The notes under the pieces were generated by a model. It saw only the letters and a list, made by a program, of their open reading frames with translations. It was not told where the DNA came from and made no database searches. Both the position numbers and the translations under genes were made by a program. DNA of 64,000 nt from Chondromyces crocatus. Its GTDB lineage: Bacteria > Myxococcota_A > Polyangia > Polyangiales > Polyangiaceae. Positions 45,484-54,806 of this stretch are shown piece after piece; position 1 is the first letter of the stretch; each line of letters opens with the position of its first letter. The DNA lies in contig NZ_CP012159.1 in NCBI RefSeq assembly GCF_001189295.1, positions 1,302,001 to 1,366,000 on the forward strand. The letters run 5' to 3'.

Positions 45484-46767
45484 ATGACCGCCATCGTCGT
45501 CGTGGGTGCGCAGTGGGGTGATGAAGGGAAGGGCAAGGTCGTCGACCTGTATACCGAGAGCGCCGATCTCGTCGTGCGCTACGCGGGAGGTCCCAACGCA
45601 GGCCATACGCTCGTCGTGGGCGACGAGAAGATCATCGTTCGGCTGATCCCGAGCGGTGTGCTCCGCCCTCGCGCGCGCTGTGTGATGGCCCAGGGCATGG
45701 TCATCGACCCAGGCGTGCTCGTCTCCGAGATCGACGCCCTCGAGGCCCGCGGCCACTCGACGCAGGACCGCCTCTTCGTCTCTGACAGGGCCCATCTTAT
45801 CCTGCCGTTCCACCCGCTCATCGACAGCCTTCGCGAGTCCGCCGCCTCCGACGGCCAGCGCATCGGGACCACGAAGCGCGGCATCGGCCCTTGCTACGAA
45901 GACAAGGCGGCGCGCCGTGGCGTCCGTGCCGGCGACCTGCGCGATCTGAAGCGGCTCGCCTCTCTCGTGGAGCGCACCCTCGACACCTGGGCGCCCACCA
46001 TCCGCGCCCTTGGGGGTGTCCCACCCACCCAAGGCGCCGTGCTCGCCGACCTCGAGCCCCTCGCGGCCCGCATCCTCCCCCTCATCACCGACACCTCGGC
46101 GCTCGTCGACGCCGCCATCCACAAGGGCGAACGGATCATCCTCGAAGGCGCGCAGGGCACCCTGCTCGACATCGACCACGGCACCTACCCGTTCGTCACC
46201 TCGTCCTCGGCCGTCGCTGGCGGCGCATGCGTCGGCGCCGGCATCGGCCCCACCCGCATCAAGCGCGTCGTCGGCCTTGCCAAGGCGTACTGCACCCGCG
46301 TCGGTGAGGGACCCTTCCCGACGGAGCTGCACGATGCCACCGGAGAGCGCATCCGCAAGATGGGTGGCGAGTTCGGATCGGTCACGGGCCGCCCGCGCCG
46401 CACCGGCTGGCTGGACCTCCCCGCCCTCCGCTACGCCGCCCGCGTCAACGGCCTCGACGGCATCGCCTTGACCAAGCTCGACGTGCTCACCGGCGTCTCT
46501 GATCTGACCGTCTGCGTCGCTTACGAGACCCCCGCTGGCCAGACCCTCGACTTCCCCATCGACGAACTCGCCACCGCGCGCCCAGTGTACAAACGCCTCA
46601 CCCCCTGGACCGAGTCCATCGAGGGCGCGCGCTCCCTGCGCGACCTGCCCGCAGCGGCGCGTGACTACATCGACCTCATCGAGAAAGAAGCCGGCGTCCC
46701 CATCGATGTCGTCTCGGTCGGGCCGGAGCGCGACGCCACCATCGTGCTCCGCGCGCCCTTCGGCTGA
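45484..46767 (+). CDS. purA: Adenylosuccinate synthetase
   Basis: The 427-residue protein is full length for PurA, which joins IMP and aspartate using GTP in the first dedicated step of AMP synthesis. Conserved segments are GAQWGDEGKGK (GTP loop with catalytic Asp), GGPNAGHT (catalytic His), TTKRGIGPCYEDKA, EGAQGTLLDIDHGTYPFVTSS, and TGRPRRTGWLD. The start has GGAG 6 nt upstream. It is followed after only 14 nt by a glycosyltransferase gene, which is an unusual operon partner for purA. Confidence 0.97.
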   Translation: MTAIVVVGAQWGDEGKGKVVDLYTESADLVVRYAGGPNAGHTLVVGDEKIIVRLIPSGVLRPRARCVMAQGMVIDPGVLVSEIDALEARGHSTQDRLFVSDRAHLILPFHPLIDSLRESAASDGQRIGTTKRGIGPCYEDKAARRGVRAGDLRDLKRLASLVERTLDTWAPTIRALGGVPPTQGAVLADLEPLAARILPLITDTSALVDAAIHKGERIILEGAQGTLLDIDHGTYPFVTSSSAVAGGACVGAGIGPTRIKRVVGLAKAYCTRVGEGPFPTELHDATGERIRKMGGEFGSVTGRPRRTGWLDLPALRYAARVNGLDGIALTKLDVLTGVSDLTVCVAYETPAGQTLDFPIDELATARPVYKRLTPWTESIEGARSLRDLPAAARDYIDLIEKEAGVPIDVVSVGPERDATIVLRAPFG

Positions 46768-46781
46768 TCCGAAGGGAGCCC

Positions 46782-47954
46782 ATGGCGCGCTTTCTGTTCG
46801 TCGTTCCCCCTTTCGTCGGTCACCTCAACCCAGCAGCCAGCGTCGCCGCGGCGCTCGAAACCGAAGGGCACGCGGTCGCATGGGTCGCTCACCCGCGCAC
46901 CGCAGCGGCCGTGCTCCCGGAGGGCGCGCGCATCTTCCCGCTCGACGACGACCGGGCCGACACCTGCCTCCTCGTGGCCATGGACAAGGCGCTCGGCGCG
47001 ACTGTCGCCGAGGACATCCGTATCTGCTGGGAGGAGATCTTCTTCCCGCTCGCCCGGGAGACGATCCCCGTCGTCGAGCAGGCCGTCCAGGCCTTCGCGC
47101 CCGACGTGCTCGTCGTGGACCAGCAGGCCCATGGCGGCGCCCTCGTCGCGCGAAAGCGCGGCCTCCCATGGGCCTCCCTCGCCACCATGCCCGCGGGCCT
47201 CACGCAGCCCTTCCTGGGTCTCCCCGAGCTGTCCGACTGGTACCCGACGCAGCTCGCCGCCCTCGACCGCGAGGCCGGCCTCTCGCCCGTCGCGGTGCCC
47301 GACCTCTCCCCCCACGGCGTCATCGTCTTCTCCTCCCAGGCCCTCGTGAACCAGCCAGCGCCGACCCACGTGCACTTCGTCGGCCCCGCGCTCACCCACC
47401 GCGCCGAGAGCGCTCCGTTTCCCTTCGAGGCCCTCCGCCCGGGCAAGCGCGTTCTCGTCACCCTCGGCACGCTCAACTTCGACGTCAGCGAGCCCTTCTA
47501 CCGCCTCGTCACCGAGACCTTCGACGGCGACGACCTCCAGCTCGTCCTCGTGGCCCCCTCGGACCAGCTCCCCCGCGTCCCGTCCAACATGCTCACCCGA
47601 CCCTTCGTGCCGCAGCTCCGCCTCCTCACCGAGATGCACGCGGTCGTCTGCCACGCGGGGCACAACACCACCTGCGAGGCCCTCGCCCTGGGCTTGCCCC
47701 TCGTCGTGGTCCCCCTCCGCTCCGATCAGCCCGTCGTGGCGCAGCAGGTCGTCGACGCTGGCGCCGGCATCCGGCTCGACTTCCACGACCTCGATCCCGG
47801 AGCCCTCCGGACCGCCGTCCACCGCGTGCTCTCCGAACCCTCCTTCCGCGAAGCCGCGCAGCGCATCCAGGCTTCCTTCCGAGAGGGAGGCGGCGCCCCG
47901 CGCGCCGCCCAGCTGCTCGTCGACCTCGCGCGTCCCCCGAACTCGGCCCGCTAG
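46782..47954 (+). CDS. GT1-family (MGT/UGT-like) glycosyltransferase
   Basis: The 390-residue protein has the GT-B fold of macrolide and sterol glycosyltransferases: N-terminal FVVPPFVGHLNP with the acceptor-activating His, and the donor-binding CHAGHNTTCEALALGLPLVVVPLRSDQP near the C-terminus. Such enzymes move sugars from NDP-sugars to small hydrophobic acceptors such as macrolides, flavonoids or carotenoids. GAAGGGAG precedes the ATG. It is co-oriented with purA and its 3' end overlaps the convergent P-loop kinase gene by 4 nt. The acceptor is unknown. Confidence 0.88.
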   Translation: MARFLFVVPPFVGHLNPAASVAAALETEGHAVAWVAHPRTAAAVLPEGARIFPLDDDRADTCLLVAMDKALGATVAEDIRICWEEIFFPLARETIPVVEQAVQAFAPDVLVVDQQAHGGALVARKRGLPWASLATMPAGLTQPFLGLPELSDWYPTQLAALDREAGLSPVAVPDLSPHGVIVFSSQALVNQPAPTHVHFVGPALTHRAESAPFPFEALRPGKRVLVTLGTLNFDVSEPFYRLVTETFDGDDLQLVLVAPSDQLPRVPSNMLTRPFVPQLRLLTEMHAVVCHAGHNTTCEALALGLPLVVVPLRSDQPVVAQQVVDAGAGIRLDFHDLDPGALRTAVHRVLSEPSFREAAQRIQASFREGGGAPRAAQLLVDLARPPNSAR

Positions 47955-48517
47955 CCAGCCCGCGGTCGACTGCATCCGGACCCGCGCGCCCGCTGCAACG
48001 TGGCCTCCTGACGCGCCACCTCCAGCCGTCCACACCACGCCTCCACCGTGTCGCGACCGTCCAGCCACACCTGCGGCGTCGCAGCGAGTTCGCCCCGCAG
48101 CATCTCCACGAGCGACGGCTTCACCTCCGCGTCGAACTGCTCGATGAACGCGAGGTGCTGCTCCCAGATCGTCTCGAAGCGGCAGTCCTCCGGGATGAAC
48201 CCGTCGGGCGAAGCGGCCTCTCGTTCACGTCGCTGCCGCGCGCGCTCCAGGCACACCGCGAGCGGCGCATCCACGAAGACGATCTGCTCGGCGACCCCCA
48301 GCCGCTCGACGAACGGCGCGTGGTGGCTATAGCCCTCGATGATCCACCGTGGCTTCTGCAGCAAGCCCGCGTGGACCTCGGCGAACTCCGCCTCGCCGAC
48401 CATCTCCCAGCCAGGCTTCCACATGTAGAGATCCATGTGGAACACCGGCAGCCCGGTGAGGTGCCCCCACGCCTTCGACAGCGTGGACTTCCCGCTCGCC
48501 GGGTTGCCCACGATCAC
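47951..48517 (-). CDS. Small P-loop kinase (FlaR/adenylate-kinase-like), copy 1
   Basis: The 188-residue protein begins with a Walker A (GNPASGKST) and continues like small P-loop kinases annotated as topology-modulation protein FlaR: FHMDLYMWKPGW, RWIIEGYS, and IVFVDAPLAVCLERA with lid arginines after it. A phosphotransfer reaction on a nucleotide or small molecule is likely; the real substrate is unknown. The start is a GTG 7 nt after the thioesterase gene stop, so the two are probably co-transcribed. A clear paralog is encoded at 53690-54238. Confidence 0.8.
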   Translation of the reverse strand: MIVGNPASGKSTLSKAWGHLTGLPVFHMDLYMWKPGWEMVGEAEFAEVHAGLLQKPRWIIEGYSHHAPFVERLGVAEQIVFVDAPLAVCLERARQRREREAASPDGFIPEDCRFETIWEQHLAFIEQFDAEVKPSLVEMLRGELAATPQVWLDGRDTVEAWCGRLEVARQEATLQRARGSGCSRPRAG

Positions 48518-48524
48518 GACCCGC

Positions 48525-49652
48525 TCAAACGCCAGAGGATACCTCCTCGATCTGCGCCCCCGCGAGGGCGGCGCTCCCTGTCACCTCCGCGATGCACGCC
48601 CCGAGCTGCGCCGCGAGGGCCTCGACATGAGGTTCCGTCACCATCGACACGTGGTGCCCGGGCACCGCGCGCGCCACGAACCGCCCCGAGACCAGTTGCT
48701 CCCAGCCGCCCGTGGGGCTGCTGCAGAAGTCCGACTCCATCGCGTGGAAGAAGGCGAACGTGCCGCGGTACATCTCCTTCGGCTCGTAACGCATCCCCGT
48801 GCAGAGCCGGAACAGCCGCAGCATCTCGACCATGCGCACCCCGCCCGTGTCCGGAGGGAAGGCGCCGAACCGCTTCGCCTGCTCCATGAAATGGTCGAGG
48901 TGTCGCTCCTGCGGAAGCGCGGCGAAGTCCTGCGCCCGGACAGAGATCCCCTTGTCGAACCAGTGCCTGAAGCCGCTCGCGATGAACTCGTAAAAGCTCA
49001 CCTCGTCCTCCAGGAAGGCCGTGTCCATCTGCGCGAAGGGCGCTGGCGCCAGCGCGTCCAGCGCTGCGACCAGCGCCACCTGCTCGCCCCGTCGTTGCAG
49101 CTCCAGCGCCATCTCGAAGGCGACGATGGCGCCGAAGCAGTGCCCAGCGAGCAGGTACGGCCCCTCCGCTCGCGCCGCCAGCACCTCGTCGAGGTAGTCC
49201 GACGCCATGGCCTCCACCGACTCGTGAGGCGGCAGCTCCCCGTACATCCCTCGCGCTTGCAGCCCATGAAACGGCTGCTCCGGCCCGAGGTGGTGCGCCA
49301 GCGCCTGGAAATTGAAGACATTGCCGTCGCCGCCAGGCACGAAGAACAGCGGCGGTCTCCGGCCTGCGGGCTGGAACGTCACCAGCGGCACCCAGCTCGG
49401 GCGCTCCGACCGCGCGCGCACGGCGATGCCGAGGGCCTCGATCGACACGCCCAGCAGCTCCGCTGGTGGTGACAGCGCCACCCCGAACTGCGCCAGAACC
49501 TCCGCGCGGAGCCGAGACGCCTCCTCGAGCCCCCCGCCGAGGTCGGCCAGGGGCGCCCTCACGTCCACCCGCTGGAGGCCCCTCCGTTCTCCCCAGAGCC
49601 GCGAAAGCCGCAGCTCGATGGCGTCTCGCGGCGCAATGAACGTCCTTCCCAT
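48525..49652 (-). CDS. Type I thioesterase-domain protein (PKS/NRPS-like)
   Basis: The N-terminal 80 residues resemble an NRPS linker plus a carrier-protein-like helix bundle (FIAPRDAIELRLSRLWGE, then ADLGGGLEEASRL). The phosphopantetheine Ser is not present: the usual GxDS reads GGGLEE. The rest is an alpha/beta-hydrolase thioesterase with FFVPGGDGNVFNF and nucleophile elbow GHCFGA. In polyketide/nonribosomal assembly such a domain releases the product; here it stands alone with no synthase nearby. I prefer the ATG at 49652; a GTG at 49670 is in frame. It forms a two-gene unit with the downstream P-loop kinase. Confidence 0.82.
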   Translation of the reverse strand: MGRTFIAPRDAIELRLSRLWGERRGLQRVDVRAPLADLGGGLEEASRLRAEVLAQFGVALSPPAELLGVSIEALGIAVRARSERPSWVPLVTFQPAGRRPPLFFVPGGDGNVFNFQALAHHLGPEQPFHGLQARGMYGELPPHESVEAMASDYLDEVLAARAEGPYLLAGHCFGAIVAFEMALELQRRGEQVALVAALDALAPAPFAQMDTAFLEDEVSFYEFIASGFRHWFDKGISVRAQDFAALPQERHLDHFMEQAKRFGAFPPDTGGVRMVEMLRLFRLCTGMRYEPKEMYRGTFAFFHAMESDFCSSPTGGWEQLVSGRFVARAVPGHHVSMVTEPHVEALAAQLGACIAEVTGSAALAGAQIEEVSSGV

Positions 49653-49958
49653 GGTCTCTCTGCGTCTCACCGCGCTGGCGCAGGCGCTGCGCTACGGGTT
49701 GAACATGGGCCGCGCGCGCGCCTCTGCGCAACCGCAGCCCGGCGCGATCTCATGCCATGTCCTCGCCACCTCCGGGCTCGTCGTCCTCCTGCGACCCAGC
49801 ACGGCGTCCACGACGCTGTAACCCAGCGCGCCGAAATCTTCGCGCTGGTGACCGGCCCCACGATACGCTCGGCATTCGTGCGTCCGTACGCCCACGACCA
49901 CGAGCCGTGACCATGAGTCCCGAACACCCAGCCTTCGAGCTTTTAGAGAAGGAGCGGT
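49653..49958. other. Divergent intergenic region, thioesterase and VgrG
   Basis: The 306 bases hold the upstream regions of both genes. An AAGGAG ribosome site lies 5 nt before the VgrG ATG. No other element was recognised. Confidence 0.5.
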
Positions 49959-52133
49959 ATGCACACCTTCAAGATTGATGGCCTCGACGACGAGCTTCGC
50001 GTGGTGCGTTTCGACGGCCACGAAGGCCTCTCCCAGCTCTACGAGTTCGAGATCACCTTCGCCGCGGGCAATGACCTCGCCCTGAGCGATCTGGTGGGCA
50101 GACCGGCCCTGCTCACCTTCCGCGTCGGCGAGGAGCCTCGGCACGTGCATGGCCTGCTCGCCTCCGTCGAGCAGGGCGACGAAGGCAAGCGGCTCACCTC
50201 CTACCGCGCCGTCCTGGTCCCCGAGGTCTGGCGCCTCCGGCACCGGCGCGACAGCCGCATCTTCCAGGACCTCTCGGTCCCCGACATCCTCCAGAAGGTC
50301 CTCGACGGCGCGCGCCTCGGCAGCGGCTACCGCCTCTCTCTGAGCGGCTCGTACGCCCCACGCCTCTACTGCGTGCAGTACCGCGAATCGGACTGGGACT
50401 TCCTGAGCCGCCTCATGGAAGAAGAGGGCATCACCACCTGGTTCGAGCACAGCGACGGCGAGCACGTCCTGATGATCACGGACCACCCCGCCGCGCATCC
50501 CCCGATCCCCGGGCAATCCACCCTCGTCTTCCGACCTCCGCTCGGTGCCCTCGTCGCAGGCGAGCACGTCTCTCGCCTTCACATCGCCGAGCGCGTCCGA
50601 CCCGGCAAGGTCACCCTGCGCGACTTCAACTTCAAGAAGCCGAACCTCCTCCTCGAAGGCGCCGAGCAAGCTTCTCTGGATGACGATCTGGAGATCTACG
50701 ATTACCCCGGCGTGTACGAGGAGCCCGGTCCGGGCCGCGCCTACGCCAAGATCCGCCTCGAGGAGTTCCAGGTCGCGCGCCGCAGTGGCGACGGCGAGAG
50801 CGCCTGTCCTCGCTTCGCCCCGGGCCACCGCTTCACCCTCGCCGAGCACGCGCGCGACGACGTCAACACCGAGTACCTCCTCGTCCGTGTCGACCACCAC
50901 GGCGCCGAGCCCAACTTCGAGCAGGCAGGCGGAGGGGCTCCCTACGGCAACCGCTTTCACCTCATCCCCGCAGAGATCCCCTTTCGCCCAGCGCGTGTCA
51001 CCCCTCGCCCCACCGTGAGGGGTGTGCAGACCGCCATCGTCACCGGCCCTTCGGGCGAGGAGATCTACACCGACGAGCACGGCCGCATCAAAGTGCAGTT
51101 CCACTGGGATCGCACTGGCAAGAAAGACGAGAAGAGTTCCTGCTGGATCCGCGTCTCCCAGCCCTGGGCGGGCGGCGCCTGGGGAGCCGTCTTTCTCCCC
51201 CGCATCGGCCATGAGGTCGTCGTCGATTTCATCGAGGGCGATCCGGATCGGCCCCTCGTCGTCGGCAGCGTCTACCACGGCGCCAATGTGCCGCCTTACC
51301 CCCTGCCCGCCGAGAAGACCAAGAGCACGATCAAGTCGAACAGCTCGAAGGGGGGCGGCGGCTTCAACGAGCTGCGGTTCGAGGACAAGAAGGGGCAGGA
51401 GGAGATCTTCCTGCATGGCCAGAAGGACTGGAACATCCTCATCGAGAACGACAAGGCCGAGAGGGTCGTGCACGACGAGACGCTCCTCGTCGGTCATGAC
51501 CGCGACAAGCGCGTCGACAACGACGAGAGCGAGTCCATCGGGGGCCACAAGTTCATCGAGGTCGCCAGGACCCATACCGAGTCCGTCGGCGAGGACGCGA
51601 GCATCACCATCGGCGGGAACCTGACCGAGGGCGTCGCCAAGAACCATGTCGAGGCGATCGCGGGGAGCCAGTCGGTGAACGTGGGCGACGGACAGGACAC
51701 GACCGTCGGCCAGTCGATGTCACTCTCGGTGGGCCAGTCGATGTCCATCTCGGTCGGCGACAGCAAGAGCGAGAGCGTCGGCGCGTCCAGCTCCGAGACC
51801 GTCGCGAAGAGCAAATCGACCAGCGTCGACGAGAACTACGCGATCACCGTGTCCAAGGACATGACGGTCACCATCGGCAAGAACGCCAAGGACGAGGTGG
51901 GCGAGAAGAAGACGCTCATCGTCGGCAAGGAACTCGCCATCCAGGTCGGCGACGCGCAGATCGTGATCAAGAAGAACGGCGACATCACCGTGCAGGGCAA
52001 GAACATCACCGTGAAAGGCAAGGGCCCCATCCAGGTGCAGGGCAAGAAGATCGAGGTGAAGTCCGACGGCGATGTCGACGTCAAGGCCTCGGGCAAGGTG
52101 AAGGTGAAGGGGAGCAACGTCGGCTTGAACTGA
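49959..52133 (+). CDS. vgrG: Type VI secretion tip protein VgrG
   Basis: The 724-residue protein has the gp27-like N-terminus (HTFKIDGLDDELRVVRFDGHEGLSQLYEF), the typical YRESDWDFLSRLMEEEGI, then the gp5 OB-fold (GEEIYTDEHGRIKVQFHWD, SQPWAGGAWG, IGHEVVVDF) and the GGFNELRFEDKKGQEEIF core. A long triple-stranded beta-helix follows (repeated SVG/TVG motifs, 530-690). No extra effector domain is fused, so it should carry effectors by binding. No core T6SS genes (tssB/C/H etc.) are present, but T6SS-associated TIGR02270 and DUF2169 genes lie downstream, so this is an orphan vgrG island. Confidence 0.95.
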   Translation: MHTFKIDGLDDELRVVRFDGHEGLSQLYEFEITFAAGNDLALSDLVGRPALLTFRVGEEPRHVHGLLASVEQGDEGKRLTSYRAVLVPEVWRLRHRRDSRIFQDLSVPDILQKVLDGARLGSGYRLSLSGSYAPRLYCVQYRESDWDFLSRLMEEEGITTWFEHSDGEHVLMITDHPAAHPPIPGQSTLVFRPPLGALVAGEHVSRLHIAERVRPGKVTLRDFNFKKPNLLLEGAEQASLDDDLEIYDYPGVYEEPGPGRAYAKIRLEEFQVARRSGDGESACPRFAPGHRFTLAEHARDDVNTEYLLVRVDHHGAEPNFEQAGGGAPYGNRFHLIPAEIPFRPARVTPRPTVRGVQTAIVTGPSGEEIYTDEHGRIKVQFHWDRTGKKDEKSSCWIRVSQPWAGGAWGAVFLPRIGHEVVVDFIEGDPDRPLVVGSVYHGANVPPYPLPAEKTKSTIKSNSSKGGGGFNELRFEDKKGQEEIFLHGQKDWNILIENDKAERVVHDETLLVGHDRDKRVDNDESESIGGHKFIEVARTHTESVGEDASITIGGNLTEGVAKNHVEAIAGSQSVNVGDGQDTTVGQSMSLSVGQSMSISVGDSKSESVGASSSETVAKSKSTSVDENYAITVSKDMTVTIGKNAKDEVGEKKTLIVGKELAIQVGDAQIVIKKNGDITVQGKNITVKGKGPIQVQGKKIEVKSDGDVDVKASGKVKVKGSNVGLN

Positions 52134-52227
52134 GTCCCGGCGTGCGTCGAGCGGCGATGTGGACCGAGCTGCGACGCGAGCAGAGCTGCGATGTGAACCA
52201 GGCCGAGAAGGAGGGGGTCGGAGCGCC

Positions 52228-53484
52228 GTGCTGAGATCCATCGAGGAAGAAGTCTGCGAAGAGCACGCGCGCCAGGCGACGTTTCTGTGGCTGCTCCGCG
52301 ACGCCGCGGTCCGCGACGTCGCCTACGACCTCACCGATCTCGCCGAGCTCGACGACCGCCTGGAAGCCCACCTCGACGGCCTCCGCCTCGCGGGGGAGCT
52401 CGGCTGGGAGGCCTGCGCGGCGCTCCTCGACGAGCCCGAAGGAGGCGAGATCTTCGCGGCCGCCCTCCTCGCCGTCGAGCGCTGGGATCTGCGCGGCGTC
52501 GCCCGCGTCCTCGACCTCGGCGCAGGCGCGCCCGATCTCGCCCGGGGCTTCGCTTCGGCGCTCGGCTGGACGCCGGTCGCCCGCGTCCAGCGCCTGCTCC
52601 CCGGCCTCCTCGCCGGCCGATGCCCCCCCGCCTTGCACTGGCTGGGCATCTCCGCCTGCGCGGCCCACCGGCTCGATCCAGGGCCGCCGCTCGGGTACGC
52701 ACTCCTCTCCGATCAGCCCACCCTGCGCGCCCGCGCCCTTCGCCTCGCCGGCGAGCTGGGGCGCGTGAACCTCCTCCCCGAGATCCTCCAGGCCTTCACC
52801 GCCGAAAGCGAGGTCGTCCGCTTCTGGGCCGTCTGGTCGGCGGCGCTCCTCGGGGAGCCCTCCGCTGCGCAGCCCCTCTGGCGCTTCGCCACCCAGGGCG
52901 GTCGCCATGCCGAGCGCGCCGTCGACCTCGCCATGCGCCGCATGGATCCTGCCGTGGCCACCACCTGGCTCTACTCCCTCGCCAACACCTCGCCCGACAT
53001 CCGCGTGGTCCTCTCCGCCGCGGGCGCCCTTGGCGATCCGGTCATGATCCCCTGGCTCCTCGAACGGACGGCCCATCCAGCGACCGCCCGCCTCGCTGGC
53101 GGCGCCATCACCCGGATCACCGGGGTGGATCTCACCGAAGAGAAGCTCGACCGGAAGCCCCCTGAAGGCGCCCAGTCCGGCCCCAGCGACGACCCCGACG
53201 ACGAGGACGTCTCCCTCGATCCCGAAGAGAGCCTCCCGTGGCCCGACCCGGCCGCCCTCACCGGCTGGTGGCGCACCCGCGCAACCGATTTCAAGCGAGG
53301 CACCCGCTACCTGCTCGGCCACCCCATGGCCCCGGAGCACCTCGAGCGCGTCCTCCGCGACGGCGCCCAGCCAGCGCGCGCCGCGGCCGCCATGGAGCTG
53401 TCCTTGCGCGACCGTGGCCGCCCCCTCTTCGAAGTCCGCGCACCAGGCCTCGTGCAAGCGCGCGCCCTCGCCGCCGCCCGCTGA
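52228..53484 (+). CDS. TIGR02270-family protein with HEAT-like repeats
   Basis: I chose the GTG at 52228 (GGAG 5 nt upstream), giving 418 residues. The protein is a solenoid of HEAT-like helical pairs (LRARALRLAGELG, VRFWAVWSAALLG, IRVVLSAAGALGDP), ending in LVQARALAAAR. The opening segment with FLWLLRDAAVRD and the later ITGVDLTEEKL fit the TIGR02270 family, found next to vgrG in type VI loci; I assign this from memory of the family. Its role may be as an adaptor or chaperone for effector loading. It follows VgrG by 94 nt. Confidence 0.8.
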   Translation: MLRSIEEEVCEEHARQATFLWLLRDAAVRDVAYDLTDLAELDDRLEAHLDGLRLAGELGWEACAALLDEPEGGEIFAAALLAVERWDLRGVARVLDLGAGAPDLARGFASALGWTPVARVQRLLPGLLAGRCPPALHWLGISACAAHRLDPGPPLGYALLSDQPTLRARALRLAGELGRVNLLPEILQAFTAESEVVRFWAVWSAALLGEPSAAQPLWRFATQGGRHAERAVDLAMRRMDPAVATTWLYSLANTSPDIRVVLSAAGALGDPVMIPWLLERTAHPATARLAGGAITRITGVDLTEEKLDRKPPEGAQSGPSDDPDDEDVSLDPEESLPWPDPAALTGWWRTRATDFKRGTRYLLGHPMAPEHLERVLRDGAQPARAAAAMELSLRDRGRPLFEVRAPGLVQARALAAAR

Positions 53485-53689
53485 GCGCCTCTCCCACGTC
53501 TCATTCACACGGCAGGGGCACGCGCCCCCGCCGCCCCGCCGAGCAAAGCTCGTCGGGGCCCCACCACCCCGCGATCCACCCGGGAAATCTGGCATGTCGC
53601 GCCGCTTCGGGCCTGACGTCGTTGCATCGAGAAGCGGGCGAAGTCACCGGCCGTTTGCATCAGGCGGGCGCGCGTGGGTTCCTGACGCG

Positions 53690-54238
53690 TCAGATCGGCC
53701 GCGCCCGGACCCCCGACTGCTCCAGCCCTCTCAGCTTCGCGCACAGCTCCTCGACCGGCAGGCGCCCATCGAGCCGGATTTGCGGCTTGAACGCGAAGTC
53801 CTCCCCCAGCAGCTTCAGCAAGAGCAGCCGCCCCGACGCGTGGACGTGCTCGACGAACTGCGCGTGCCTCGACCTTCCCGCGCCATCCTGACGAGGGACG
53901 GCGACGAAATCACCCAGCTTCTCGGCCTCCCGCTTCTTCTCCGCGCGCTCCAGGCAGACGTCGAGCGGGGTGTCCAGAAAGACGATCTGCTCGGCCCTCT
54001 CCAGCCGTGGCGAGAGGAGCCCTGGATACCCGAGCCCCTCGATGAGCCACTGATCCTGGGCAAGGAGGGCGGCGTGCGTGCGCGCGAAGGCCTCCTCGCT
54101 GGCCAGCGTGCCTCCTGGATTCCAGAGCAGCGCGTCGAGGTGCACGATCGGCAGCCCGGTGATCTCTCCCCACGCCTCGGCGAGTGTCGACTTTCCGCTG
54201 CAGGGACTACCGACCAACGCAATCCGTCGGAAGATCAT
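53690..54238 (-). CDS. Small P-loop kinase (FlaR/adenylate-kinase-like), copy 2
   Basis: The 182-residue protein is a paralog of the one at 47951-48517. Walker A is GSPCSGKST, followed by VHLDALLWNPGG, QWLIEGLG, and IVFLDTPLDVCLERA. The overall spacing is the same as in copy 1 but the middle (residues 110-150) differs, suggesting an old duplication. Substrate unknown. It is convergent with the TIGR02270 gene, 205 nt away, and starts at an ATG at 54238. Confidence 0.8.
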   Translation of the reverse strand: MIFRRIALVGSPCSGKSTLAEAWGEITGLPIVHLDALLWNPGGTLASEEAFARTHAALLAQDQWLIEGLGYPGLLSPRLERAEQIVFLDTPLDVCLERAEKKREAEKLGDFVAVPRQDGAGRSRHAQFVEHVHASGRLLLLKLLGEDFAFKPQIRLDGRLPVEELCAKLRGLEQSGVRARPI

Positions 54239-54806
54239 GTTCAGCGCTCCCTATCTCCAGGACGCATCGACGCGCACGTGCATCCACCCTGCCCCTTCGA
54301 TGTCACGAGCAGGCGCTGCGTCAGGCGAATCGCCTCCCAGCACCGCCGCTCGCGCTCCGTGGTGGCGCGTTGAGCCAGGTCGTTCTGTCGTGCGCGTGAG
54401 CCCTCCTCATGCCTTGTGCCTCACGCCTCACGCCTTGCGTCCCGCGCCTCATGCTTCGGCCCTTCCCGCCCCAGGCAGTCGGCGTCGCGTGGTCTCGCCT
54501 GGAGCGCGATCCGCAGCGCCATGGTGGTTCATACCATCGACATCACCACGCTCCAGCTCGGAGCAGTCCATCGGCCATGATCGCGACACCCATCCGCCGA
54601 GGACTTCTCCACCACGTCGGCACCTGAACCTCGCAGCCCTGCGGTGGCTCGGTGAACTCGGCAGGTGTACGCTCTCGGCCGATGTCCACCTCCACCTGCG
54701 CAACGAGCGACCCCGCGACGGTCGTTCGGTGGCGACGACCGATTCCAGAGCTTTGAACCCCGGCGCCTACGCATCCTTCGCCCGCCGAGTTCTGCGAGAA
54801 GCCCCC
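54239..54806. other. 568-base region without a recognised gene
   Basis: No coding signal or RNA gene was recognised. The open plus-strand frame running through it into the PAP2 gene has Arg/Pro/Ser-rich, non-conserved sequence and is taken as noise. A short direct repetition (CCTCACGCCTCACGCC near 54418) is the only structure seen. Confidence 0.5.
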
